Assembly: GCA_002699695.2 (NCBI GenBank)
Contig: PACC02000059.1
Coordinates: 2,540-50,824, forward strand
Source: Paracoccaceae bacterium
GTDB taxonomy: Bacteria; Pseudomonadota; Alphaproteobacteria; Rhodobacterales; Rhodobacteraceae
Reading direction: 5' to 3'
Length of the DNA: 48,285 nt
A program made the translations under genes and the position numbers. Of the stretch, positions 1 through 10,511 are shown in pieces. Numbering within the stretch: the stretch's first letter is position 1; each line of letters starts with the position of its first letter. A model generated the notes under the pieces. That model searched no databases and was not told the DNA's origin. It worked only from the letters and a program-made list of their open reading frames with translations.

Positions 1-1125
1 CGGCTAATTCCTGATCAGAAAGCAGAATATAAAGTAAAATGTGATGAAATGCTAAGCCCACTACACTTTCTCTTATGCGATATTAATAATTTAGATGGAA
101 CTCCCTGGGATTGTTGCGCTAGAAATTACTTGAAGCAAGGCATCAAATTACTTAATGAAAACTACGGTTTGTCATTAAAAATCGGCTTTGAACACGAATT
201 TACAATAATTGATCCAGATCTCATGCCTGAACCTGTTTTTTCTATGCGCGCATTTAGAAAAGAGGAAAAATTTATTTCCATTCTAGCAAAATGTCTTAAC
301 GAGACTAAAATAATTGCTGAGAATTTTCTACCTGAATACGGAGTTAACCAGTTTGAGGTTCCAACTTCTGCAAAAGCTCCCTTAGCTGCAGCAGATGATG
401 CCGTGGCATTTCGCGAAATTGTAAAAGAAGTGTCGCGCGTCACATCTAGGAAACTTTCTCTATCACCCAAGCTCACGCCAGAATCTGTTGGTAATGGGGT
501 CCACTTGCATCTATCTCTCGAAAACAGTAGTGGAACAAATGTCAGCGAGGACAGGAATAAAAAAGGAGCTTTAAGCAAAGAATTTTCAGCATTTTGTGCA
601 GGAATTTTACGACATATTGATAGTGTAGCTGCGCTTAGTGCTCCATCCCCAATATCTTACCTAAGACTTAAACCTCACCATTGGTCTGCATCCTATAATA
701 CAATCAGTGTGCAAGACAGAGAGGCGGCCATACGAATTTGCCCTGAGATAAAACATAAAAATAGAAAATTTTCATCTTTCCGGGCTGAAGTCAGAGTCGG
801 AGATGCCACCTCTTCTCCTTATCTGCATTTGGGTTCAATAATACATGCAGGGCTCATTGGACTTGAGAAAAATCTACAAGTACATTCTTTCACAGAATCA
901 GATCCTAGCGAAATGACTAGTAAGGAAAAGAAGAAATTGGGGTTAAAAAGATTACCCAGATCTCTCGGAGAATCCATGAATTCTTTATCGTCAGACTTAG
1001 ACTTTAGGAAATCAGCGAAACCATTATTTTGGGAATGCTATAGGGACATGAGGTCAACTGAACTGGCATACACAAAAAAAATGAGTGAAAAAGAGTTATG
1101 CAATTCGTATAGAAAAATTTTCTAA
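1..1125 (+). CDS. Glutamine synthetase family protein (C-terminal part, 5' truncated by window edge)
   Basis: Frame is open from base 1. Protein contains GFEHEFTIID, YGVNQFEVPTS, NGVHLHLSL and FRAEVRVGDATSSPYLHLGSIIHAGLIGLE, typical of GS / gamma-glutamyl-amine ligase-like proteins. Confidence 0.85.
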   Translation, partial: RLIPDQKAEYKVKCDEMLSPLHFLLCDINNLDGTPWDCCARNYLKQGIKLLNENYGLSLKIGFEHEFTIIDPDLMPEPVFSMRAFRKEEKFISILAKCLNETKIIAENFLPEYGVNQFEVPTSAKAPLAAADDAVAFREIVKEVSRVTSRKLSLSPKLTPESVGNGVHLHLSLENSSGTNVSEDRNKKGALSKEFSAFCAGILRHIDSVAALSAPSPISYLRLKPHHWSASYNTISVQDREAAIRICPEIKHKNRKFSSFRAEVRVGDATSSPYLHLGSIIHAGLIGLEKNLQVHSFTESDPSEMTSKEKKKLGLKRLPRSLGESMNSLSSDLDFRKSAKPLFWECYRDMRSTELAYTKKMSEKELCNSYRKIF

Positions 1126-4100
1126 GTGCCGTTTCTTAAATAAGATTCCTCCAAAACATCTGCAAATGCACTTAAAAATATTTTAACATCATCGTGAATT
1201 AAACTTAATGGTGGCCTTATCTTTAGTATATTTTCGTAAGGACCTTCTAGACCAACTAGGATCCTCTTATCCCGCAACCTATTGCAAATGTAATTGGCTT
1301 CAGAGGTTCCTGGTTCTTTAGTCTCAAAATTTCTAATAATTTCGACCCCCCAGAATAGACCCATACCCCGTACATCTCCTATTAAAGATGAACCTAGTTT
1401 TAATGCAACTAAGCCCTTTTCAAGAAATGAGCCCATTTGCTTTGCATTCTCCCCAAGCATTTCGTCATCAACAATTTCTAAAACTTCGTTTGCTATCAAA
1501 CATGAAAGATCAGATCCTCCAAAGGTTGAGAAGAACTCGATTCCATTGTTGAAGGCCTTAGCAATTTCTTGAGTTGTAACCACCGCTCCAATCGGATGTC
1601 CATTTCCTATTGGTTTTCCTAAGACCACAATGTCTGGTAAAATCTTCTGTTGTTCAAAACCAAAGTAATAGCCACCTAGTCGTCCTAAACCTGTTTGAAC
1701 CTCGTCTGCAATGCAAACGCCTCCTGCGACTTTAACTTCCTCATATATATGCTGCAAAATGCCTGGCTGCGGTATAATTTGCCCAGCAACACTAGGAAAA
1801 GTTTCAGAAATGAAACCCCCTAAACTTCTACCCTGTGCTTGAATATCATTTAAGATCTTGGTTATTTGATATCTAGGATCCACATCTCTAAATTCATTGG
1901 GACAATCTATGACATGAACCCAATCCTGCTTTCCTATACCGTTCGGCTTCTTAAATTTGTAGGGAGAAACTTCAATGGCAGCATTAGTATTGCCATGGTA
2001 GCCATGGTCAAAAGTAACAAAATCTTTATTACCTGTATATGTTTTAGCAAGACGCAAAGCCAACTCATTAGCCTCAGATCCAGAATTCACAAGAAAAACA
2101 ACCTCAAATGAACTGGGGAATTTTGATAATAAGTTCTCTGAAAGCTTCTTTTGACTTGGGTGAAGATACCGAGTGTTCGAATTTATAAGTCTCAGTTGCT
2201 TATTAACTAAACTAGCAATTCTAGGATGAGAATGTCCCACGTGTGGTACATTATTATAAAAATCAAGATAGCATCTACCACTTTCATCAAACAGATAGTT
2301 TTTGAATCCTCTCATGATCAAAATTGGATCCTTGTAACTCAATTTTAAATTTCCTGCAAAACTCTTTATTCGGTTTTGAATAAGGTGATTTTTATCAATT
2401 TTTCTGAAAGTTATGGCCCCTGGGTTTATTCCCAATAGCGTTGCTGGATTTGGACAGTATTGGGACCAAAATTTAATATCGTCAGGATTACACACCCCTG
2501 GCCAATTGTTCTCTTGCCCCAATCCCAAAGCTAATTGCAAATGTAAATGCGGTTCCCACCCTCCATTTACGCTTGCACTTCCTATTTTTCCTATTAAATC
2601 ACCCTTCCCCAGACGCTCTCCCACCTTAAATCTTAATGACTTTGGATCCAAGTGTCCAAAGAGAGAGAAGAAAGAAATACCGTTGGGTGTTCTATGCTCA
2701 ATTACGACAAAGCCTCCATAATCAAGCGGTTTATCGCAAAACTCTGAATGAATCACGTCACCTTCTAAAGGAGTAAAAATTTCTGTCCCCAAAGGGGCAA
2801 AAACATCTATGCCCAGATGTATAGTTCTCCGATCAGAATTTTTCCCAGCGCCTAGCCTAAAATCTTCGGCAGTATAGATTAATCTAGGTTCTAGGTATTT
2901 CCCCAAATTAATTGACCTCTGGCTTTCAAGTTCACTGCGACCAGTTAAATTTATTGCCTCAGACTGAGTGATGGAATGCGGATCTATTGGTATTATGCTT
3001 TCTAGATCTAGCGAAATGATTTTTGCATCCTTTAAAGGTTGTCTAATGATGGGATGAAATCCAACTTTACCTTGGTTAAGATATTCTATTACTTCGGACC
3101 CTCCTTTCACTGGGGGTAAGTCACAAATATTCCTAAATCTTGCAGTAAAAAAATTCTTACCTTTGACCATATGCCACAAGAAATTTTTAGAATCTCTTTG
3201 CGAAATTATAACGTATGGGTCATCTGGTTTATCTTTCGCCATTATTGACGAATTCACATAACTTACAGCCAACCTTGTGATAATCAAGGTAAACAATATG
3301 TCTAACTCTTCCTCTGAAATTGGATTAATGGAATGGTAGCCCCGTAAAAATTCTAGCTGTAGATTTAAACCAATTCCAGGAAGAATTAACAAATATGCAG
3401 AGCATATCGCTACATTACAAATCGTAGGAGATTTTGAAAGGTCTCCAAAATCTAATATTCCTGAAAGGAAAGCTTGGCCATTGGATAAAAATCCAACAAG
3501 AAGATTTTGATCATTTAAATCATTATGTATCCAATAATGGGGTAAGTGGTTCAGTCTATCGGAAATATTTAAGAAGTCATCTAGAATTTCGTTTATAATA
3601 AGTTCTAATTCAGGATCCAAAATCTCGGGTATATTATCTCTAATCCATAGAGGTTTCGTGAGGTCCCATTTATTGCTAGGAGGATCTATATCTGCAGTAA
3701 ATTTTTTTGAAGCAAGATCCAAAGACGCTACTTTTTTGCCTAAATCTAACATAAGATTCTTAGATATGGGAGATACATTAGACAGCATGATACCTTCGAT
3801 TTTTTCCAACACCCAAATGATGCGTTCATAGTTGTTAAGATCAGCAGCTAATTCATAACTGTTCCCCGAAACAGACTTTATTATTTTTGGAATAGGTAAC
3901 TCACTTTGGTCTTTTTTCAAAAATTCTAAGATAGAAACCTGAGCGTCCAGAAAAGACTTTTCGCAGTCTAGCCTCATTATCTTGACTATAAATTTACTAC
4001 CGTTAGACTGAATCAACTCAAAATTAAAATCGAATTCGCTGTTTAAAATTTTGTATTGCCCACTCAAATTCCATCTGTCAGAAACAACCTGTGCCCAGTA

Positions 4101-4139
4101 AATCTTTTCGGTTTCAATATTATCCATTCGCCGTTCCAA
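1122..4139 (-). CDS. Trifunctional fusion: aminoglycoside-phosphotransferase-like (APH) kinase + M23 peptidase domain + class-III aminotransferase / ammonia-phospholyase-like domain
   Basis: 1005 aa. APH motif WIHNDLNDQNLLV...GILDFGD; M23 motifs HLGIDVFAP...GHLDP...PHLHLQLA; class-III PLP enzyme motifs NSGSEANELALRLAK, DEVQTGLGRLG and LGKPIGNGHPIGAVV. Confidence 0.9.
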   Translation of the reverse strand: MERRMDNIETEKIYWAQVVSDRWNLSGQYKILNSEFDFNFELIQSNGSKFIVKIMRLDCEKSFLDAQVSILEFLKKDQSELPIPKIIKSVSGNSYELAADLNNYERIIWVLEKIEGIMLSNVSPISKNLMLDLGKKVASLDLASKKFTADIDPPSNKWDLTKPLWIRDNIPEILDPELELIINEILDDFLNISDRLNHLPHYWIHNDLNDQNLLVGFLSNGQAFLSGILDFGDLSKSPTICNVAICSAYLLILPGIGLNLQLEFLRGYHSINPISEEELDILFTLIITRLAVSYVNSSIMAKDKPDDPYVIISQRDSKNFLWHMVKGKNFFTARFRNICDLPPVKGGSEVIEYLNQGKVGFHPIIRQPLKDAKIISLDLESIIPIDPHSITQSEAINLTGRSELESQRSINLGKYLEPRLIYTAEDFRLGAGKNSDRRTIHLGIDVFAPLGTEIFTPLEGDVIHSEFCDKPLDYGGFVVIEHRTPNGISFFSLFGHLDPKSLRFKVGERLGKGDLIGKIGSASVNGGWEPHLHLQLALGLGQENNWPGVCNPDDIKFWSQYCPNPATLLGINPGAITFRKIDKNHLIQNRIKSFAGNLKLSYKDPILIMRGFKNYLFDESGRCYLDFYNNVPHVGHSHPRIASLVNKQLRLINSNTRYLHPSQKKLSENLLSKFPSSFEVVFLVNSGSEANELALRLAKTYTGNKDFVTFDHGYHGNTNAAIEVSPYKFKKPNGIGKQDWVHVIDCPNEFRDVDPRYQITKILNDIQAQGRSLGGFISETFPSVAGQIIPQPGILQHIYEEVKVAGGVCIADEVQTGLGRLGGYYFGFEQQKILPDIVVLGKPIGNGHPIGAVVTTQEIAKAFNNGIEFFSTFGGSDLSCLIANEVLEIVDDEMLGENAKQMGSFLEKGLVALKLGSSLIGDVRGMGLFWGVEIIRNFETKEPGTSEANYICNRLRDKRILVGLEGPYENILKIRPPLSLIHDDVKIFLSAFADVLEESYLRNGT

Positions 4140-4329
4140 AATGCCTTACCATACTTCATATCAAGTTTGTTTTCAAAATAGTACTCAAATGTGCTAAATT
4201 AATTTTAAAAGATTTAATTCTACAATTGCACTGTATTATAAACTCAACAACCAATTCTTTTGGACGGTAGTTATAATAATGATAAGTTGGCTTTATTCTT
4301 GCAAATGCATTAGGACAGGATCCTTGAAT

Positions 4330-5436
4330 ATGCGCAAACTTAAATTATTTGACCTATCTATAGCTCTAACAGTTACATTGTCTTTAGTAAGCTTTGTATA
4401 CGGAGAAGTCAGTATAAGATCAAATAAATGTAATTCAAATACTATTGAAGATCTTTACTCACTAATATATGCCCCATTAGTGCCTTTTGAGCCTCCAGCA
4501 TCAATAATAGATGATGATGGAAATGTAACGGCTAGTGAGGATGAATTATTTTCTCTAAGACGGCGCCATTTTTATGATCAGCTCAAAGGACAAAATCCTG
4601 TATCCATTGATTTGCAGACGTACGCTACATTGACAAAGGAGCTCCCAGGCGGATTAGAGGATTTTGAACCAGTGCTCAAAATATTGTTACCAGACTGCCA
4701 ACCTGTATCACTTTTTAGAGGAGTACCTGTATCAGCTACTTCAGCAGATTTTGAAACGATACTTAAAACTGCTGAAATAGGCCTAAGATCGGAAATAGCA
4801 GCTATAGTTGACTACGCGCGCTCATCCATTGAACCCAATCCTATAAGGTTTGAGACCATATTAGAGATCCTCAAGAATGATTTAGCAATCACACCTGAAA
4901 TTGTTAAAGCAATACTCCCTGAACCAATAGCACAGCGTTATTTTCCAGATGGAATAATACCCACAGCTAACTTATCAGAAGCAGCCATACTAGCATTTGT
5001 TGCTCTAGGGGGAACGGTAATAGAGCCTCCCTCAAAAATATTTTTTATAAAACCCCGTAGCTATTCAGGAGTAATAGAGGATTATAGCTCCCTAATTATT
5101 CAAGAAACCGGTAAAATAGAAACTGCTGCAGCCTTAAATACTGGGCTGGTAGCCCAAATGATGAATAGAATGGGAGTTTCTGCCCAAATTTTAGTAATCA
5201 CAGAAGTCGATACCACCATGGCAGGCACTTGCAAAATTGATGACGCAGGCCGTTGGCACCAAATAATAGGCGGCAGAAAATCGAGGAATTGTCCATTTTT
5301 TTCCCTAACACGTCAAATGCTTCAAAGCGGAACCTACAAGAAAACAAAAGATTATATTGAGCAAAATATAGTTTTCAAACAACTGGAAGCTATTTTGTCA
5401 ATTGCCACTAATAAAGGTCCAAAAGTAGATAGTTAA
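4330..5436 (+). CDS. Hypothetical exported protein with N-terminal signal peptide (ORF may start at 4279)
   Basis: MRKLKLFDLSIALTVTLSLVSFVYG resembles a Sec signal peptide. Long ORF of coding quality; no family recognised. Confidence 0.75.
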   Translation: MRKLKLFDLSIALTVTLSLVSFVYGEVSIRSNKCNSNTIEDLYSLIYAPLVPFEPPASIIDDDGNVTASEDELFSLRRRHFYDQLKGQNPVSIDLQTYATLTKELPGGLEDFEPVLKILLPDCQPVSLFRGVPVSATSADFETILKTAEIGLRSEIAAIVDYARSSIEPNPIRFETILEILKNDLAITPEIVKAILPEPIAQRYFPDGIIPTANLSEAAILAFVALGGTVIEPPSKIFFIKPRSYSGVIEDYSSLIIQETGKIETAAALNTGLVAQMMNRMGVSAQILVITEVDTTMAGTCKIDDAGRWHQIIGGRKSRNCPFFSLTRQMLQSGTYKKTKDYIEQNIVFKQLEAILSIATNKGPKVDS

Positions 5437-5651
5437 TTTTTTTTAAAATTAGTTCCATCAAGGTTTGATACTTATCATAGATTGCAATCAATTCGACTTT
5501 TACTTTCTCCTCTCGATAGGTCAGTAGGGAACATATTTTAACAGCTATTACTAATGATTTGAGCTCTCCGACCCTTTGATTGACATTCTTTTTAACCAAA
5601 TGTAGTTCAGTAATATAAAATTTTACCAATTACCTAAGTAAAGGAAACTAA

Positions 5652-6188
5652 ATGAATTTAGATAATATTAGCACAGGGAAAACTCCCCCAGAGGAAATAA
5701 ATGTGGTGATTGAAATAACAGGTGGAAGCTCTGGCGGAAGCCCCGTGAAATACGAATTTGACAAAGATAGTGGTGGAATATTTGTAGATCGAATAATAAA
5801 TACTGCCATGTTTTATCCATGCAATTACGGATTCATACCAAATACTCTGCATGCAGATGGTGATCCAACTGATGTTTTAGTATTGTTAGATATTCCATTA
5901 CAGCCTGGTGTAGTAATTCCATGTCGTCCCATCGGAGTCTTAAAGATGGAAGATGATGGAGGATTGGATGACAAAATTATTGCTGTTCCAACTGAAAAAA
6001 TTGATCCTTTCCAAGCTGATATAAGAGATTTAGAGGACTTGTCGCAAAAGACTCAAGATAGAATATCTCATTTCTTTGAACATTATAAAGATCTTGAAGA
6101 AGGTAAATGGGTTAAACTTCTAGGTTGGGGTAATAAAACCGAGGCACTAGAAATTATAAAAGATTCTATCGAAAGAGCAGTAAAGTAA
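5652..6188 (+). CDS. ppa: Inorganic pyrophosphatase
   Basis: FVDRIINTAMFYPCNYGFIPNTLHADGDPTDVLVLLDIPLQPGVVIPCRPIGVLKMEDDGGLDDKIIAVP is the class I PPase signature. AAGGAAA lies upstream of the ATG. Confidence 0.97.
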   Translation: MNLDNISTGKTPPEEINVVIEITGGSSGGSPVKYEFDKDSGGIFVDRIINTAMFYPCNYGFIPNTLHADGDPTDVLVLLDIPLQPGVVIPCRPIGVLKMEDDGGLDDKIIAVPTEKIDPFQADIRDLEDLSQKTQDRISHFFEHYKDLEEGKWVKLLGWGNKTEALEIIKDSIERAVK

Positions 6189-6223
6189 GCTCCAACGTTT
6201 GTTAGGATCACCTATGATCACAT

Positions 6224-6682
6224 TTATTTTTTTGATAAGACCTCTTTTGCTCTAGCTCCAGCTCGACTGAAATCCATTATACCAGCGTGTTTCTGTTTCA
6301 GAACGCCCATGACCTTGCCCATATCCCGAATTGAATCTGCTTTAATCTCTTGAATAGTTTGATCAACGGTTTCTATCATTTCATTTTCAGTCATTTGTTT
6401 TGGGAGAAATGTTTCAATAATTCCTATTTCAGACAATTCTTGCTCAGCTAATTCTATTCTACCAGCTTCTTCATACTGCTTGGCACTCTCTTGCCTTTGC
6501 TTTATCATTTTTGCCAAAATTGAAAGTATCTCTTCATCAGTAACCCCTTTCACATTTTCTTCAGAACGCACTGCTATATCACGATCTTTTATAGCCGCAT
6601 TAATAAGACGTATAGTGGAAATTCGCTGAGTATCTCTGGCTTTCATAGCTGCTTTAAGTGAATGAGTAAGTTGTTCACGCAT
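6224..6682 (-). CDS. GatB/YqeY domain-containing protein
   Basis: MREQLTHSLKAAMKARDTQRISTIRLINAAIKDRDI...MGKVMGVLKQKHAGIMDFSRAGARAKEVL is typical of the YqeY family. Confidence 0.93.
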   Translation of the reverse strand: MREQLTHSLKAAMKARDTQRISTIRLINAAIKDRDIAVRSEENVKGVTDEEILSILAKMIKQRQESAKQYEEAGRIELAEQELSEIGIIETFLPKQMTENEMIETVDQTIQEIKADSIRDMGKVMGVLKQKHAGIMDFSRAGARAKEVLSKK

Positions 6683-6841
6683 AAAATTTACTACCCCAAG
6701 TAATGATTATTGAAAATCTAAGCAGGATACAGTAAACCTACAAGACATATAATACAACCTCAAAGACAGATCTCCATGACAATCTTCGCATCAACTCCTC
6801 AAGAATAAAAATTAATATTTCAAGTCTGGAAAAAGGGAAAA

Positions 6842-7987
6842 GTGTATCAGGAAGCGCTAAAAAATAGAAATGCCTGTATAGTATTGCCTGACGGCACATC
6901 ATACGAAGGATACGGTTATGGAGCAAAGGGAACTGTGACGGCAGAATTGTGCTTCAACACTGCCATGACGGGCTATCAGGAAATTATTAGTGATCCATCA
7001 TATGCTAATCAAATAATTGTCTTCACCTTTCCGCACATTGGAAATGTAGGAGTTAATCCGGAAGACAATGAATCTTTAAAACCAACAGCCCGAGGAATAG
7101 TTACTAGTCAAATGCCTACAAATCCATCAAGCTGGAGGAATACTGGTCGTCTAGATGATTGGATGCAAACCCATAAGATCATCGGGATATGTGGAATCGA
7201 CACCCGTAAGATGACCCTTATATTAAGGAACGCAGGGGTAGTGAACGCGGTTATCTCTAATGAACAGAATTCCCAAATGAAACGTGATGCCCTGATAGAG
7301 AAAGCTAAGAATTGGCCTGGGATTTCTGGTTCAGATTTGGCAAAGGGCGTATCATGTAAAACACCCTATGATTGGAATGAAGGTCGCTGGACCTGGCCGG
7401 GTAAGTTCCAAAACCCTGCAAAGAATAAGAAAGTTGTGGCTATTGATTTTGGAATAAAAACCAATATCCTGCGATGTCTTGCCGAATCTGGGTGTGCAGT
7501 CAAGATACTTCCAGCAAACGTGGCCTATGAAGAAATTCTGAATCATAAACCAGACGGTATCTTCTTATCAAATGGCCCAGGCGATCCAAAAGCAACGGGT
7601 AAATATGCTGTGCCAACCCTGAGAAAGATAATTCGAGATACGAGAATACCAATTTTTGGCATATGCTTAGGACACCAAATTTTAGCGTTGGCCTTAGGTG
7701 GTAAAACGTTAAAAATGAAATGTGGTCATCATGGGGCTAATCATCCAGTAAAAAATCTCATGACTGGTAAAGTAGAAATAACCTCAATGAACCATGGTTT
7801 TGCTGTCAATCGATTAGCACTCCCTGATAATGTGCTTGAAACACATGTATCATTATTTGATAATAGCAACTGTGGAATAGAACTCAAAGGTAGGAATATT
7901 TTTTCAGTCCAATACCACCCAGAAGCAAGTCCTGGCCCTACAGACAGCCTGGGTTTATTTTCAAAATTTGTCGCTTTAATGAACTAA
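6842..7987 (+). CDS. carA: Carbamoyl-phosphate synthase small subunit
   Basis: DGTSYEGYGYGAKGTVTAELCFNTAMTGYQEIISDPSYANQI; class I GATase motif GICLGHQILALALGGKT; GTG start. Confidence 0.97.
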   Translation: MYQEALKNRNACIVLPDGTSYEGYGYGAKGTVTAELCFNTAMTGYQEIISDPSYANQIIVFTFPHIGNVGVNPEDNESLKPTARGIVTSQMPTNPSSWRNTGRLDDWMQTHKIIGICGIDTRKMTLILRNAGVVNAVISNEQNSQMKRDALIEKAKNWPGISGSDLAKGVSCKTPYDWNEGRWTWPGKFQNPAKNKKVVAIDFGIKTNILRCLAESGCAVKILPANVAYEEILNHKPDGIFLSNGPGDPKATGKYAVPTLRKIIRDTRIPIFGICLGHQILALALGGKTLKMKCGHHGANHPVKNLMTGKVEITSMNHGFAVNRLALPDNVLETHVSLFDNSNCGIELKGRNIFSVQYHPEASPGPTDSLGLFSKFVALMN

Positions 7988-8072
7988 AACAACTGTAACC
8001 AGATCTTTTTTTTAAAGTCATGAGAAATTACTGTAATAACATTTATTCTTTTTCCTTTGTGAGGAGACAAGC

Positions 8073-9299
8073 TTGAAACCTATAACTACCGACATATTAG
8101 TTTGTGGAGGCGGAATTTCGGGCTTGTTAACTGCCAAATCGTTGCTGAATCTCGGTCTCTCAGTGGTTTGTCTAGAAAAAATGAAAGACAGCCTAAAATG
8201 TGAAGCGATTGTGGAAGATGGTCGTTCCACTGCATTGCTACAACCTTCAATAAATTTTTTAAGTGATCTGGGCCTATGGAGAAATTTATCACAAAAAAGT
8301 CAAGCCTTAGAATCACTTATACTCTGTAATTTAAGCCCAGACGAAAACCTAATCGATGAAGCTTGTGAATTTTCAGCAAATGATATGAATTTAGAAACCT
8401 TGGGCTTCAATATACCAAATGATTTCTTAACCTCTGAGCTTAAGAAAAGTCTGATTTCTGAAAGCAAATTTATTTTTCTTGATGACGTTGTGATCCAAGA
8501 TCTTGTTTCAAAGTCAAAAGAAATAACAGCTGTAACTGATCAGGGGCACAAGATAACTTCCAAACTTGTGATTGGTGCTGATGGGAAAAGTAGTTCTCTC
8601 AGAGAGTTAACAAAAATTGGTAAATTTAGCCTTGATTACAATCAAAAAGCTCTAGTTTTTTCAATTAAACATGAGCTAAACCACAAAGCTAAATCATTTG
8701 AAATTTATGAGTCTGGGGGGCCTTGTACTCTTGTACCTAATAAAACCAGCAAAGCTGATGGATATTTTTCTTCGGTAGTATTAATGCAGAACCTCAAAGA
8801 AGTTCAAAAAACACTGAGTCTAGATAGGAAAGAACTGGCAGTTTTTATAACCAAACGAACAGGAAATCTTCTTGGTAAATGTGAAATCACAACGAAGATT
8901 AAAAAATTTCCTATAATGTCCCAGATTTCTAGACAATTTGTAGGAGATAGATCATTGCTTTTAGCTGAATCTGCTCATGTCATGCCGCCTATAGGAGCTC
9001 AAGGAATGAATTCTTCAATACAAGACATAAAATTTCTAACTGAACTTCTTGACCTTGAAGCAAAGGATAATAAGGACTATGGTCAAAGTAACCTCCTTGA
9101 TAAATTTGAAAAAGCTCGAGCTAACAAAATACGTTCACGAATGCTGGGAATACACATCCTAAACAAGGTTTCAATAAATGGAAATGGTCTTGCGCTGACA
9201 ATGCGAAAGCTAGGTCTTAGGGGATTAAGCAAAAATTTGAAGCTACGAAAATTTGTTATGAACTTGGGGATGTATGAGAAATTTCAAGCCAGTCAATAA
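8073..9299 (+). CDS. UbiH/UbiF/VisC-family FAD-dependent monooxygenase (ubiquinone biosynthesis-type hydroxylase)
   Basis: N-terminal Rossmann DILVCGGGISGLLTAKSLLNLGLSVVCLEK, VIGADGKSSSLRE, and HVMPPIGAQGMNSSIQD (GD-like FAD motif region). TTG start after GAGGAGA. Confidence 0.88.
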   Translation: MKPITTDILVCGGGISGLLTAKSLLNLGLSVVCLEKMKDSLKCEAIVEDGRSTALLQPSINFLSDLGLWRNLSQKSQALESLILCNLSPDENLIDEACEFSANDMNLETLGFNIPNDFLTSELKKSLISESKFIFLDDVVIQDLVSKSKEITAVTDQGHKITSKLVIGADGKSSSLRELTKIGKFSLDYNQKALVFSIKHELNHKAKSFEIYESGGPCTLVPNKTSKADGYFSSVVLMQNLKEVQKTLSLDRKELAVFITKRTGNLLGKCEITTKIKKFPIMSQISRQFVGDRSLLLAESAHVMPPIGAQGMNSSIQDIKFLTELLDLEAKDNKDYGQSNLLDKFEKARANKIRSRMLGIHILNKVSINGNGLALTMRKLGLRGLSKNLKLRKFVMNLGMYEKFQASQ

Positions 9300-9331
9300 A
9301 AAGACAATTGCCATCAGGTCATATTTAAACT

Positions 9332-9412
9332 ATGAAAAACGATTTAGAGAACTTCTGTCGTAGATCAATCTTGGGCACTCACCCGATTAGACAAAAGTTT
9401 CTAGCTAGATAA
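9332..9412 (+). CDS. Candidate small ORF / leader peptide upstream of ilvC (26 aa)
   Basis: ATG...TAA reading MKNDLENFCRRSILGTHPIRQKFLAR*; stop lies 15 nt before the ilvC ATG. Confidence 0.25.
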   Translation: MKNDLENFCRRSILGTHPIRQKFLAR

Positions 9413-10450
<1,038 letters not shown>

Positions 10451-10511
10451 ATCTATTCAAATGTATCAAAATTAGAAAGGTCAATTACCCAATGCTGAAG
10501 AGTCTCTAAAA

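Noticed and set aside
162-578. Minus-strand 138-aa ORF inside the GS-like gene
   Set aside because: Lies entirely antisense to a convincing GS-family coding sequence; no family features.
5437-5455. TAATTTT-TTTT-AAAATTA hairpin after the orphan gene as a terminator
   Set aside because: A/T-only stem is too weak to call a rho-independent terminator from sequence alone.
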